From an uncultured Clostridia bacterium (lineage in GTDB: Bacteria; Bacillota; Clostridia; TANB77; CAG-508): 54,338 nucleotides of DNA. The stretch spans positions 1-54,338 of the forward strand of contig CANQHC010000014.1 in assembly GCA_947623595.1 (NCBI GenBank). The letters run 5' to 3'. How positions within the stretch are numbered: the stretch's first letter is position 1; each line of letters starts with the position of its first letter. The translations under genes were made by a program, and so were the position numbers. The notes under the pieces were generated by a model, which was given only the letters and a program-made list of their open reading frames with translations, had not been told where the DNA came from and ran no database searches. This document shows positions 32,724-41,782 of the stretch, in pieces.

Positions 32724-33347
32724 ATGAACGATTTAGGAAATAAAGAAATTTTTTCAAAAAATTTAAGATATTATATGACAATTCACAACAAAACTAGAAT
32801 TGACATATGTAAAGATTTAGATTTTAAATATACAACATTTACAGATTGGTATAACGGTAATATATATCCTGGAATAGATAAAATAGAAAAAATAGCCAAT
32901 TATTTTAGGATAGAAAAATCAGATTTAATAGAAAGTAAAGAAAAACAAATAAACAATAAGCAAGCCTTTCCCATTCTAGGAACAGTAAAGGCTGGATATA
33001 ATTATTTAGCACAAGAAAATTGGGTTGGTTATGTTAGCATAGATAAAAAAGTATCTGATCCAGAAAATTATTTTGCTTTACAAGTAAAAGGAGACAGTAT
33101 GCAACCTATTCTATATCAAGATGACATAGTAGTAGTTCATAGGCAAAATGATATTGAAAGTGGTCAGGTTGGAATTGTTTTAATTGATAATGAAGAAGCT
33201 ACTGTGAAAAAAATAATTAAATATCAAGACTATATTGAATTAGTCGCTTTCAATTCTTATTATCCACCAAAGAAATTAGATGGTGATTGTAAATTTTCGA
33301 TTATAGGAAAAGTTACAGAAGCAAGAATTAGTAAAATATTCGAATAG
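32724..33347 (+). CDS. CI/LexA-like phage repressor (S24 peptidase)
   Basis: 207 residues. N-terminal HTH (NKTRIDICKDLDFKYTTFTD, WYNGNIYPG). C-terminal S24 domain: Ala-Gly cleavage region ILGTVKAGYN, catalytic Ser in VKGDSMQPI, catalytic Lys in EATVKKIIKY, and FSIIGKVTEA. It maintains lysogeny by binding the operators near 32.4-32.7 kb and is inactivated by RecA-promoted self-cleavage after DNA damage. No in-frame CGG. Confidence 0.85.
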   Translation: MNDLGNKEIFSKNLRYYMTIHNKTRIDICKDLDFKYTTFTDWYNGNIYPGIDKIEKIANYFRIEKSDLIESKEKQINNKQAFPILGTVKAGYNYLAQENWVGYVSIDKKVSDPENYFALQVKGDSMQPILYQDDIVVVHRQNDIESGQVGIVLIDNEEATVKKIIKYQDYIELVAFNSYYPPKKLDGDCKFSIIGKVTEARISKIFE

Positions 33348-33377
33348 ATATAATTATTAGTTATGGAAGGAAAACTT

Positions 33378-34745
33378 ATGGAAACATTATTAACAATAAT
33401 TGTTCTTATTTTAGCATTTTCAACGGCATATTATTATGATAAAAACAAAAAGATTAAAGAAAAAATAAATTTAAAAGAAAAAGGAGAAAATGATATGTTT
33501 TGTAAAAATTGTGGAAAAGAAATAGATGAAAACTCTATATACTGTAACTATTGTGGTTACATTCTTAAGTTCGATAAAGTAAGCTATGAAGAAAAATTAA
33601 AAAAAATAAATCAATTAAAAAATAGTATTACTGGATTAGATAATGAGAAAACTAAAATTCAAATTGAAATAGAGAAATTGCTTAATAGAAAAAAACAATT
33701 AGAAGAAGAAATTAATATTGTTAATAAAAAAGCAATAGTTGCTTCATATAATTATTCAGATTATGAAACACTATCATCGGAACAATGTAAAAATGAATTA
33801 ACAATATTAAAAAATCAAGAAAAGACATTAATAAAAGAGAATAGAGCTATTATAAGTTCAAATGACCTTAATTCTCGTACTGTTTCAAATAACATTAAAC
33901 AATTATTAAGATGTTTTAATTGTGAATGTGATAATATTTTTCTTTCACTTACATACAAAAATATTGATTCTCTTAGAGATAAAATTGCAAAAGTGTATGA
34001 AAGCTTAAATACCATTTTTTCTACTGATAATATTTCAATAGCTGAACCATTATTTAGAATGAAACTTGAAGAACTTAACTTAATATATTCTTATGAAATA
34101 ATAAAACAAAATGAAATAGAATTAGAAAAAGAACGTAGAGCTCAATTGCTAGAAGAAGAAAAGGTTCGTCGTGAAATTGAAAAAGAAAAACAAAGAATTC
34201 AAAAAGAGGAAACTCAATTCAAAAATGAAGTTACTAAATTAATGACCTATCTAAACAAAAGTTCAAATGATGCCGAAAAGCAACTTTATATTGATAAGAT
34301 AAAGGAATTGGAAGACAAGCTAAAAACATTAGAATCCGATAAAGAAAATGTATTAAATAGAGAACAAAATACAAGAGCTGGATTTGTATATATTATTTCA
34401 AATATTGGTTCATTTGGTGAAAATATTTATAAGATAGGTATGACAAGAAGGTTAGAGCCAATGGATAGAATAAATGAATTAGGTGATGCATCTGTTCCTT
34501 TCAAATTTGATGTTCATGCTATTATTTTTAGTGATGATGCTCCTGCACTTGAAAATATATTACATAAAACATTTGAAGAAAATAGAGTTAATAAATTAAA
34601 TCCTAGGAAAGAGTTTTATAACATCGATTTAAATTCTATTAAAGAAATTGTAAATAGAAATTACAATTCTACAGTAAATTTTATAGACTATCCAGAGGCA
34701 AATGAATATAGAGAAAGTATAAAGCTTTTAACATCAAAAATATAA
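33378..34745 (+). CDS. Membrane/zinc-ribbon/coiled-coil protein with T5orf172 (GIY-YIG-like) domain
   Basis: 455 residues from ATG 33378 (site GGAAGGAAAA). Order: membrane helix (residues 1-18, LLTIIVLILAFSTAYYYD), zinc ribbon (MFCKNCGKEIDENSIYCNYC), coiled coils (residues 70-160 and 245-325), then a T5orf172/MUG113 domain (GFVYIISNIGSFGENIYKIG, MTRRLEPMDRINELGDAS, FDVHAIIFSDDAPALE). Such proteins (DUF4041-type) are frequent in prophage lysogeny modules. Its place between repressor and integrase, on the lysogenic strand, suggests expression in the lysogen and possibly a role in superinfection exclusion, which is an inference. Confidence 0.7.
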   Translation: METLLTIIVLILAFSTAYYYDKNKKIKEKINLKEKGENDMFCKNCGKEIDENSIYCNYCGYILKFDKVSYEEKLKKINQLKNSITGLDNEKTKIQIEIEKLLNRKKQLEEEINIVNKKAIVASYNYSDYETLSSEQCKNELTILKNQEKTLIKENRAIISSNDLNSRTVSNNIKQLLRCFNCECDNIFLSLTYKNIDSLRDKIAKVYESLNTIFSTDNISIAEPLFRMKLEELNLIYSYEIIKQNEIELEKERRAQLLEEEKVRREIEKEKQRIQKEETQFKNEVTKLMTYLNKSSNDAEKQLYIDKIKELEDKLKTLESDKENVLNREQNTRAGFVYIISNIGSFGENIYKIGMTRRLEPMDRINELGDASVPFKFDVHAIIFSDDAPALENILHKTFEENRVNKLNPRKEFYNIDLNSIKEIVNRNYNSTVNFIDYPEANEYRESIKLLTSKI

Positions 34746-34747
34746 AA

Positions 34748-34789
34748 ATAGATAATGTAGTCTGTCGCCAAACTTCATACATTATCTAT
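34748..34789. terminator. Terminator-like hairpin after T5orf172 gene
   Basis: Perfect 12-bp stem ATAGATAATGTA/TACATTATCTAT around an 18-base loop, beginning 3 bases after the stop codon. The tail is not T-rich on the plus strand, so it may act as an mRNA-stabilising hairpin rather than a terminator. Confidence 0.45.
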
Positions 34790-34809
34790 CTCGATACAAA
34801 CGAAAATCG

Positions 34810-34855
34810 CTTGTAAGGTATTTTTATTATAACAAAATGAAATACCTTTTACAAG
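34810..34855. repeat. Inverted repeat before the integrase
   Basis: Arms CTTGTAAGGTATTT and AAATACC-TTTTACAAG (one bulge) directly upstream of the integrase ribosome site AGGAGG. Could regulate integrase translation or be part of an arm-type integrase binding site. Confidence 0.45.
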
Positions 34856-34865
34856 TAGCAAAAAC

Positions 34866-35954
34866 TTGTTTAGGAGGTGTTTTATGGCAGGATATAAAAG
34901 AGAAATTAGACCAGGTACTTGGCGTTTTGAATATCAAGTTGATGGAGAAAAATTTTCTCAAAATGTAAAGGCAAAAAATGATAAAGATGCAGATAAAAAG
35001 CTTTCTATATTCGTTGCAGAAGTAGAAAAAGGTAAATATAGAAAGGATACGGGGCTTACGTTTATAGAGTTTGCTCAAATGTTTTTTGATAAATATGCAA
35101 ATGATAATCTTTCACCAACTACAGTCAGAGATTATAAAAACAGAATCAATAAATACATCGCTGATGAAATCGGAACTACTAAAATAAATAAACTAAAACG
35201 ACTTCAAATTCAAGAATTAGCAAATAAACTGGTTAAAGAATATAATTTGTCAAGTAAAACAGCAAAAAATGATATAAAGCTAATTTCGTCAATATTAAAC
35301 AAAGCTATTGAATGGGATTATATAGATTATAATGTTGCGGATAAAATATCTATACCGAAAAATCTTAAAAAGCAAAAAAAGAAAGTAATATTATATAGTT
35401 ATAATGAATTACGACAATTTATGGATGCTTTAGAAAAATTAAAAAATAAGGAATTACAGATTGCTATATATACATCATTCTATACAGGTGCAAGACGTGG
35501 AGAAGTTTTAGCTTTAACTTTTAATGATATTAATTTTAATATAAAAACTATTGATTTTAACAAAAATAAAATTAATGTAAAAGGTGGTACACAAGAAAAA
35601 GATATAAAAACAGGAAAAAATAGATTATTTTATGTTCCTAAAATTTATATTGACAAAATAGAAAAATATTATAAATATTTAGGAAACCCAAAAAAGGATA
35701 CAAAATTATTCAACATGCACCCTGACACTTTTTCAAAAGAATTTAAAAAGTTTTTAGAATTTAATAATTTGCGAGAAATAAATTTGAAAGATTTAAGAGC
35801 ATTAAATGAAAGTATTTTAGTTAATCAAGGAATAGATATTGTGAGTGCTGCAAAAAGACTCGGACATTTACCATCAACAAGCGTAAATTATTATTTGGAT
35901 GAAATACCAGAAGAAGATAAAAAAGCAAGTGAAGTTTTTCAAAACTTGTTTTAA
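34866..35954 (+). CDS. int: Tyrosine integrase of the prophage
   Basis: 362 residues, ribosome site AGGAGG. AP2-like arm-binding N-terminus (GTWRFEYQVDGEKFSQNV), core-binding domain (FIEFAQMFFDKYANDNLSPT), catalytic domain with Arg in YTGARRGEVLAL, K-D-L-R instead of the usual H-x-x-R, RLGHLPSTSVNYY with the His and Tyr nucleophile. The HxxR His is replaced by Lys, a change tolerated in this family. It ends 81 bases from the 3' end of the tRNA-fMet gene, which it probably uses as attachment site. Confidence 0.85.
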   Translation: MFRRCFMAGYKREIRPGTWRFEYQVDGEKFSQNVKAKNDKDADKKLSIFVAEVEKGKYRKDTGLTFIEFAQMFFDKYANDNLSPTTVRDYKNRINKYIADEIGTTKINKLKRLQIQELANKLVKEYNLSSKTAKNDIKLISSILNKAIEWDYIDYNVADKISIPKNLKKQKKKVILYSYNELRQFMDALEKLKNKELQIAIYTSFYTGARRGEVLALTFNDINFNIKTIDFNKNKINVKGGTQEKDIKTGKNRLFYVPKIYIDKIEKYYKYLGNPKKDTKLFNMHPDTFSKEFKKFLEFNNLREINLKDLRALNESILVNQGIDIVSAAKRLGHLPSTSVNYYLDEIPEEDKKASEVFQNLF

Positions 35955-36000
35955 TTTTTACAATTTCGTTCGCCTAAATTTCGCCTAAAACCAAAAATAA

Positions 36001-36033
36001 GCTTCTAGCAAATCGCTAGAAGCCTTTATTTTA
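36001..36033. terminator. Bidirectional terminator between int and tRNA-fMet
   Basis: Perfect 9-bp stem GCTTCTAGC/GCTAGAAGC, loop AAATC, with CTTTATTTTA to the right and, on the minus strand, TTATTTTTGG. It ends both the integrase and the tRNA transcripts. Confidence 0.8.
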
Positions 36034-36034
36034 C

Positions 36035-36110
36035 TGGTTGCGGGGGATAGACTCGAACTATCGACCTTCGGGTTATGAGCCCGACGAGCTGCCAACTGCT
36101 CCACCCCGCG
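36035..36110 (-). tRNA. Initiator tRNA-fMet (CAU), probable prophage attachment site
   Basis: 76 nt with encoded CCA. C1-A72 mismatch, A11-U24 pair and three G-C pairs in the anticodon stem (TCGGG/CCCGA) are all initiator hallmarks. The gene points toward the prophage, with its 3' end nearest the integrase, the classic attB-in-tRNA arrangement. The matching attL repeat is outside the window. Confidence 0.95.
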
Positions 36111-36125
36111 ATGTTATCATATTTA

Positions 36126-36154
36126 ATTATACAATATTATCAAAAGTTAGTCAA
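36126..36154 (-). promoter_or_regulatory. Promoter of tRNA-fMet
   Basis: On the minus strand -35 TTGACT (36154-36149), 17-base spacer, -10 TATAAT (36131-36126), 16 bases before the tRNA 5' end. Confidence 0.75.
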
Positions 36155-36624
36155 TACATTTCTTTAAAAATTTAGCAGTTAGTTAGTATATTTCGAATGC
36201 ACATATATTTTTTCTTTTTTATAATCCTGGAAATTAATTTTATTCTCTATATGTTTAACATCTAAAATAAAAAATATCCATTTTTTTACATTTTTATATT
36301 GATTTTTTATTTTCACTTTGTTATAATATTTTCAACATAAATAATTTGATTTGAATATTATAAAAAAATTTTGGTACTGATATTCTATTGAATTATTTAT
36401 GTTTTTTTATATGTTTTGAATAAAATTTTGACTTTTAATCGCCCTTATATGCTTTATTTCTATTGTTTTTCATTTTCTTCCATTTTTAACAATTACTTTA
36501 AATTTTCAATAATATTTTAATATTTTTATTTCCATTTTTTCCCATATAATTATGATATTTTTAACATTTTTTTATTTTTAATATTATGATCTTATTATTT
36601 TCCAATTATTTCCATGAATATAGT
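36155..36624. other. AT-rich intergenic region, no gene seen
   Basis: About 470 bases of very AT-rich sequence with T runs. No open frame with a ribosome site, no repeats or RNA gene recognised. It separates the prophage junction from the chromosomal comEA gene. Confidence 0.5.
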
Positions 36625-37386
36625 TTATTTTACTATTACATAATCTTTTATATTTGCATATTTAGCATCTCCTATGCCTTTTACATTTTGTAAATCCTCT
36701 ATTTTTTGAAATTTTCCATTTTGCTCTCTATACTCAATAATTCTACTAGCAATTGATGGCCCTATTCCAGGTAAGTTCTCTAATTCAGTTTGAGTTGCTT
36801 CGTTAATATTCACTTTTTTATTGCCTCCTTGTGAATCATTATTCCCTTGTTTAACAACATTATTCCCACTTTCGCTTGTTATATACTCTTTTTGTGTATT
36901 TTCTTTTTTATCATTTTTATTTGGAATATATATTTTTTGTCCATCTTGCAGTTCATATGCTAAGTTAACTTCATCGAGATCTGCTTGCTTTGTCTCTCCT
37001 CCTGCTGCTTTTATTGCATCAGCAATCCTTGCACCATCTTCCAAAATCAAAATTCCTGTCTTTTTTACCTCACCTGTAATATGTACTATTATTTTATTAT
37101 CTTCTTGCTGAATTATTCCTTCATTATTCAAATTTTGATTTTTTATTTGTGAATTATTTATTTGATTATCTTTTGAAAATACGCTATTGTCTTGTGAATC
37201 TAACTTTTTTCCATTTTCATTTGTAAATGTTTGTCCATCCTCTTGCGACTGTTGTACAATTTGATTCAAATCAAATTCCTCTTCTTTTGGTGAGAATATA
37301 AACATAATAATTGCTATAATAATTATTATTATCGATAGGATTATTCCACCTATTATCTTTTGTTTTAATGTTAATTTTTCTATCAT
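36625..37386 (-). CDS. comEA: ComEA-like DNA-binding protein
   Basis: 253 residues. N-terminal membrane anchor (IIGGIILSIIIIIIAIIMFI), Gln/Asn-rich linker, SLBB domain (IIVHITGEVKKTGI, GARIADAIKAAGGETKQADL), and two helix-hairpin-helix motifs at the end (VNINEATQTELENLPGIGPS, IEDLQNVKGIGDAKY). ComEA binds incoming DNA at the cell surface during competence. A chromosomal gene next to the prophage junction, transcribed alone. Confidence 0.85.
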   Translation of the reverse strand: MIEKLTLKQKIIGGIILSIIIIIIAIIMFIFSPKEEEFDLNQIVQQSQEDGQTFTNENGKKLDSQDNSVFSKDNQINNSQIKNQNLNNEGIIQQEDNKIIVHITGEVKKTGILILEDGARIADAIKAAGGETKQADLDEVNLAYELQDGQKIYIPNKNDKKENTQKEYITSESGNNVVKQGNNDSQGGNKKVNINEATQTELENLPGIGPSIASRIIEYREQNGKFQKIEDLQNVKGIGDAKYANIKDYVIVK

Positions 37387-37648
37387 ATATTTACCTCCTG
37401 TTATTACATTGTTTTAAATTAATTTCTTATTTTTCTAATGTTATTATCCTCTATTTCTAATTCCATCATTATTCCCATTTACTATATTTTTTATTTCTTA
37501 ATACTTTAATATTAATTTTCTTCTACTACTTGAATTTATATAGTTTTTACGATATATTTATAAATGATTTAATAGAAAATTATTGCAAATTGACCTATAA
37601 AAAGTTAATTATGCATATACTATGAAAAAGATCCATGGGAGAAATGTT

Positions 37649-39121
37649 ATGAAAAAAATGAAATTTTTTTTATTGTTGCACATTATCATTTTATTGATTT
37701 ACTTTTGTTCTTTTACTACTTGTTCCTTTGCTAACGTAAACTCAAATAATTCAGATATTGATATAAATAATCCAATAAAAATTTCAGAACAGGCTGAAAC
37801 TCAAAATTCAGGTGAAACTAAATCTCAGTCGAATACGACTAATCAAGCACAATCTCAAAATGTAAATAATAATGCTGATAAAATTAGCACTTATTCGCCA
37901 TCTTGTATTTTGATAGAATCAAGTACGGGAAAAATTTTATATGAAAAAAATTCTCATGAAGTAAGATATCCTGCAAGTACTACTAAAATTATGACTGCTA
38001 TTTTAACTATAGAAAATTGCAAATTATCTGATGTTGCAACAGTTAGCCACAATGCAATTTTTAGTGTTCCTGCGAGTTATGCTCATGCCAATTTAAGGGA
38101 AGGAGAACAACTTACAATAGAACAACTATTGAATGTCTTATTAATTCCTTCTGCTAATGATTCAGCAAATGTTTTAGCTGAACATGTGGCTGGTAGTATT
38201 GATAAATTCGCCGATATGATGAATAAAAAAGCAAAAGAAATTGGTTGTTTAAATACACATTTTGTAAATCCTAATGGAGTTCATAAAAAGAACCATACTA
38301 CTACTGCTTATGATTTAGCATTAATTGGAAGGTATTGTATGCAAAATAATACATTTCGTGAATTTGTAAAGAAAACAGAATGTTCATTACCACAAACTAA
38401 TAAATATAACAAAGATAATCGTAAATTTAAAACTACAAATGATTTACTAAAAGAAAATAATAGTAAAGCCAAAAATAATTATTATTACCCTTATGCAATT
38501 GGAATTAAAACTGGTTATACCAGTGAAGCTGGTTCTTGTATCGTTGCTGGTGCAAAAAAAGATGGACTAGAGGTAATTGCAGTTATTCTTGGCGGTGAAA
38601 ATACTGAAGAAAAATTAAGTGGAAGATATTTGGATTGCATTAATTTGTTTAATTATGCTTTTGAAAACTATAGTATGAAAACTTTAAATGAAAAAAATAG
38701 TGTTGTAAAACAAATTTCTGTTTTTGGAGCTACCAGTGAAACTAAAAATCTAAATGTTTTGGTTAAAGATAAAATTTCAGCTTTAGTAAATCAAAAACAA
38801 TACTTACCTACTCCCGAAATTACTATAAATGATAATTTGAGAGCTCCTATTTCTGCTAATAGCATTATAGGAAAAATTACTTATAAGATAGATGGTGAAG
38901 TATATTCTTCTGATTTAATTGCTGAAAGCAATGTTGATGCAACAAATTTTTTTTCTATTTTAATTTATGCTATACTAATTTTTATAACACTTTTTTTCAT
39001 TTATTTATTAATAAAGAAACCTAAATCACGAAAGCCAAGATATGCATCTCCAAAGCATAGCAAGAGTAAAGGTAATTTTCGTTTTACAACTCTTAATAAT
39101 TTTTATAATAAACTAAATTAA
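37649..39121 (+). CDS. D-alanyl-D-alanine carboxypeptidase (DacA type)
   Basis: 490 residues from ATG 37649 (site GGGAG, 7 bases upstream; an earlier ATG at 37622 lacks one). Signal peptide (MKKMKFFLLLHIIILLIYFC), linker, then peptidase S11 domain with SxxK in YPASTTKIMTA, SxN in PSANDSANVLA and KTG in GIKTGYTSEAGSC. The C-terminus has a membrane helix (FFSILIYAILIFITLFFIYL) and a basic tail. It trims the terminal D-Ala of peptidoglycan stem peptides outside the membrane. Confidence 0.9.
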   Translation: MKKMKFFLLLHIIILLIYFCSFTTCSFANVNSNNSDIDINNPIKISEQAETQNSGETKSQSNTTNQAQSQNVNNNADKISTYSPSCILIESSTGKILYEKNSHEVRYPASTTKIMTAILTIENCKLSDVATVSHNAIFSVPASYAHANLREGEQLTIEQLLNVLLIPSANDSANVLAEHVAGSIDKFADMMNKKAKEIGCLNTHFVNPNGVHKKNHTTTAYDLALIGRYCMQNNTFREFVKKTECSLPQTNKYNKDNRKFKTTNDLLKENNSKAKNNYYYPYAIGIKTGYTSEAGSCIVAGAKKDGLEVIAVILGGENTEEKLSGRYLDCINLFNYAFENYSMKTLNEKNSVVKQISVFGATSETKNLNVLVKDKISALVNQKQYLPTPEITINDNLRAPISANSIIGKITYKIDGEVYSSDLIAESNVDATNFFSILIYAILIFITLFFIYLLIKKPKSRKPRYASPKHSKSKGNFRFTTLNNFYNKLN

Positions 39122-39173
39122 TAAGATTATTTTTCTTTTTTGTATATTTATATAATAATATTATTTTAAAAAA

Positions 39174-39205
39174 GGAGCACTACAAATTAGTGCCCCCATT
39201 TTTTT
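39174..39205. terminator. Bidirectional terminator
   Basis: Stem GGAGCACTA/TAGTGCCCC (one mismatch), loop CAAAT, followed by ATTTTTTT on the plus strand and by CCTTTTTTAAAA on the minus strand. It lies 53 bases after the carboxypeptidase gene and can also stop the convergent LCP transcript. Confidence 0.75.
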
Positions 39206-39243
39206 GAAATAATTTTTTTATACAGTAATTATGACAAAAATTA

Positions 39244-39323
39244 TTTCCTACTATATTTTAATTATCACAAATTAGTTGTAAGTAAATTTACTTTCCCTGC
39301 TATATTTCAATTATCACAAACTA
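39244..39323. repeat. Two imperfect direct repeats of about 30 bp
   Basis: Copies of a unit like CTACTATATTTTAATTATCA and CTGCTATATTTCAATTATCA, about 50 bases apart, in the gap between the convergent dacA and LCP genes. No gene is seen in 39206-39414. Confidence 0.5.
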
Positions 39324-39414
39324 TTGCCTTCTTACTAGTTCCAATTCTTGCAAACCAAAATATATCTTTTACAAAACTCAATCTATAAATCAAATGTCAT
39401 TTTGCTAACTTCAA

Positions 39415-40683
39415 TTAATTTCCTGCTTTTCCTAATATAATAGTAATATCAAATTTTGTTTCTTCACCTGTAGATACATGTTCTGTACCTGTTAGAAGTT
39501 TCATCTCTTCTATAGCAGGTTCTGCTACCTCTCCCCTATTTATAATAACAGTATTTTCTGTATCTGACACATTTTTTGTTTGAGATACTTTATATCCGGC
39601 TTTTTCTAACCTTCTTTTTATTCTTTCTAATTTTGCATTACTATTGCTTCCATTCAATATTTCTACTTTTATTGATTCCTTTTTGATGCCCGATGTATCA
39701 ATTCCTGATGTATCAATAACTTCATTATCTTCTATTTCTGGATGTAAAAAGAAATCATCTATTATTTCTGCTGTTTTTGTTTCATCTGCTAAATAAACCC
39801 ATACCCCATTTAATTTTTGTGCTTCTCCTGGTAAATGTTGTGTTTGCAAATTTTCCATATTAAACTCAACAACATATGGTGCGTAATCCTTTACATAATT
39901 AAAATCTAAGTTAGTTTCTACATATTTTTTTGCGATTCCAATGAAATCATCTACTTTAAAAATGTTTTCTGGCTTTAATGTTTGTTTTGCTAATGCTGTC
40001 AAAAAATTTCTTTGAGTTTTCATTCTTCCTATGTCTTCAATTCCATATGAATATGGATAAGTAGTACCATTATTGTTATGTCTAAACCTAACTACTTGCT
40101 CTGCTTTGTCTCCATCTAACAATTGCTTTCCTGCTTTTAAATTGATATGCAAATCTTGCTTATTATCATCATATTTCATGTCTATTGGTACATCAAATGT
40201 TACACCACCTATTGCATCTACTACTGCTTTGAATGCTTCTGTATCTACTTTTAAATAGTATTTAATATCAAGACCTGTTAGTTCATTTACTTCTTTTAAT
40301 GCATTTTCTGCACCGGTTTGATAAACTGCATTTAATTTATCATACGCTGTTGCTCTGCTTGGATTACTTCCAATAAATGTATCTCTCGGAATTGATAATA
40401 ATGATGCTTGCTGAGCTTGTGGATCATATTCTGCTATCATGATAGTATCTGTTAAATTCTGACTTTGCCCTAATAACAAGCAATAAATTTTAGGCAGACT
40501 TTTTACTGTTTCTTGATTATGCCCTATTGCTGTTGCTAAAATTCCTTTTAAACCTCCTCCGTTTTGCCAAACTCTATATCCAAAAATTCCAGCTGATACT
40601 ATAAAAAATAACAAAATAACTAAAACAATTTTCTTACCAATTCCTTTTTTTTTCCTCTTATTACTAGATTTTTTCTTCTTCAA
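39415..40683 (-). CDS. LytR-CpsA-Psr (LCP) wall polymer ligase with LytR_C domain
   Basis: 422 residues taken from TTG 40683 (AAAGGTG site 6 bases away); a longer frame from 40746 would begin within the promoter at 40718-40746. Basic cytoplasmic start, membrane helix (IVLVILLFFIVSAGIFGYRV), LCP domain (SLLSIPRDTFIGSNPSRATA, YDKLNAVYQTGAENAL, RFRHNNNGTT), then a LytR_C domain (IKVEILNGSNSNAKLERIKR). LCP enzymes attach teichoic-acid-like polymers to peptidoglycan. Confidence 0.85.
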   Translation of the reverse strand: MKKKKSSNKRKKKGIGKKIVLVILLFFIVSAGIFGYRVWQNGGGLKGILATAIGHNQETVKSLPKIYCLLLGQSQNLTDTIMIAEYDPQAQQASLLSIPRDTFIGSNPSRATAYDKLNAVYQTGAENALKEVNELTGLDIKYYLKVDTEAFKAVVDAIGGVTFDVPIDMKYDDNKQDLHINLKAGKQLLDGDKAEQVVRFRHNNNGTTYPYSYGIEDIGRMKTQRNFLTALAKQTLKPENIFKVDDFIGIAKKYVETNLDFNYVKDYAPYVVEFNMENLQTQHLPGEAQKLNGVWVYLADETKTAEIIDDFFLHPEIEDNEVIDTSGIDTSGIKKESIKVEILNGSNSNAKLERIKRRLEKAGYKVSQTKNVSDTENTVIINRGEVAEPAIEEMKLLTGTEHVSTGEETKFDITIILGKAGN

Positions 40684-40717
40684 AGTGTTCACCTTTTTCC
40701 TTTTTTCTATCTTTTTT

Positions 40718-40746
40718 AGTATAACAAAATCACATATAAATATCAA
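40718..40746 (-). promoter_or_regulatory. Promoter of the LCP gene
   Basis: On the minus strand -35 TTGATA (40746-40741), 17-base spacer, -10 TATACT (40723-40718). Transcription would begin about 40711, supporting the TTG start at 40683. Confidence 0.7.
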
Positions 40747-40830
40747 TATTTTTACAAATTATTGTAAAATAATTATCATTAAAATTTGGCATTAAACAGT
40801 TAATAATTCCACAAAAATTTTAAAAATAAA

Positions 40831-41050
40831 TCTAAAAATAATCAAGCGCAAAAAACAATCTTATGGCAATTATTTTATCGTCTAAAAAATAGTTAAGCAT
40901 CAAAACAATCTTGCACAATCATTCTGTCATATATAAATTAATTCTAAAAAATAATTAAGCACCAGAGTAATTCATGTTAAAAGTATTCCTAAAAAATAAT
41001 TAAGTGCAAAAGCAATTCATGTTAAAAGTATTTCTAAAAAATAATTTTTA
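40831..41050. repeat. Cluster of five imperfect 45-60 bp repeats
   Basis: Units beginning TCTAAAAAATAATTAAG at about 40831, 40881, 40943, 40988 and 41033; the third and fourth also share AATTCATGTTAAAAGTATT. The last unit runs into the 3' end of the CvpA gene. Spacing is irregular (50, 62, 45, 45) and the spacers are not unique, so this is not a CRISPR. Role unknown; the gap 40747-41033 holds nothing else. Confidence 0.6.
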
Positions 41051-41735
41051 ATAATAAGTTATTATTATATAGCATTGAACCAACAAATGAGTCTTGGATT
41101 CCTTTAATTATTCCTGTTTGTGCAATCATTGGGCTTATAAGTGAAACAATTGTTAAAATAACATAGATAATTATAAGTGCCTCTAATAAACCATATATAA
41201 TTCCACCAACTTTATCAAACTGTTTAATTATAGGTAATTCTGTTAATATATCAGCAAATAATTTTACAAATATTAAAACAATTCTACTAATTAAGAATAA
41301 TGCAATTAATACTGCTACATTAACAATTGTAACTGCTACATCTCTAGCTGTTGACTCGACAATTGCAACCTTAGCATCATTTCCCGCTTCTTCTACTGCA
41401 TTATTAATATAATCCAAAATAACACTTGGCATACCTTGATTTTCTTTTTCTCCATCATTTTTATTTCCAGATTGCGCTTCCCCATTTTGCTGACTGCTTG
41501 TCTGTTCTCCTTCTTGCGATATTACAATCTGTTTAATTGCTTGCTCTAAATTTTCATCCCAATTTGTTTTATCAACAACCAAGTTTGCAATTGGTTTAAA
41601 TAATATAAATGCTATAACAAGTGATAGTACAAATGAAACAATTTTCAAAATACAACCTGTCAAACCTTTTATATACCCTATAATTATACATGCTGCTAAT
41701 ATTCCAAGAATTATCAAATCAATAACTACTCCCAT
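41034..41735 (-). CDS. CvpA-family membrane protein
   Basis: 233 residues. Start IDLIILGILAACIIIGYIKG and TGCILKIVSFVLSLVIAFIL are the N-terminal helices typical of CvpA; two more helices at VTIVNVAVLIALFLISRIVL and GGIIYGLLEALIIIYVILTI. A Gln/Asn/Lys-rich insert (about residues 75-100) is outside the membrane. Function in Firmicutes is unclear (related to colicin V production and envelope stress). It shares direction with the DUF5711 gene 47 bases upstream. Confidence 0.8.
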   Translation of the reverse strand: MGVVIDLIILGILAACIIIGYIKGLTGCILKIVSFVLSLVIAFILFKPIANLVVDKTNWDENLEQAIKQIVISQEGEQTSSQQNGEAQSGNKNDGEKENQGMPSVILDYINNAVEEAGNDAKVAIVESTARDVAVTIVNVAVLIALFLISRIVLIFVKLFADILTELPIIKQFDKVGGIIYGLLEALIIIYVILTIVSLISPMIAQTGIIKGIQDSFVGSMLYNNNLLLKIIF

Positions 41736-41782
41736 TTTTTCTTTTATGTTAGATCTACTCTAACAAACTCCTTTCCTTAAAT

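Noticed and set aside
32593..32781. Minus-strand open frame across the switch region.
   Set aside because: It covers both divergent promoters and the repressor start, with no ribosome site or homology.
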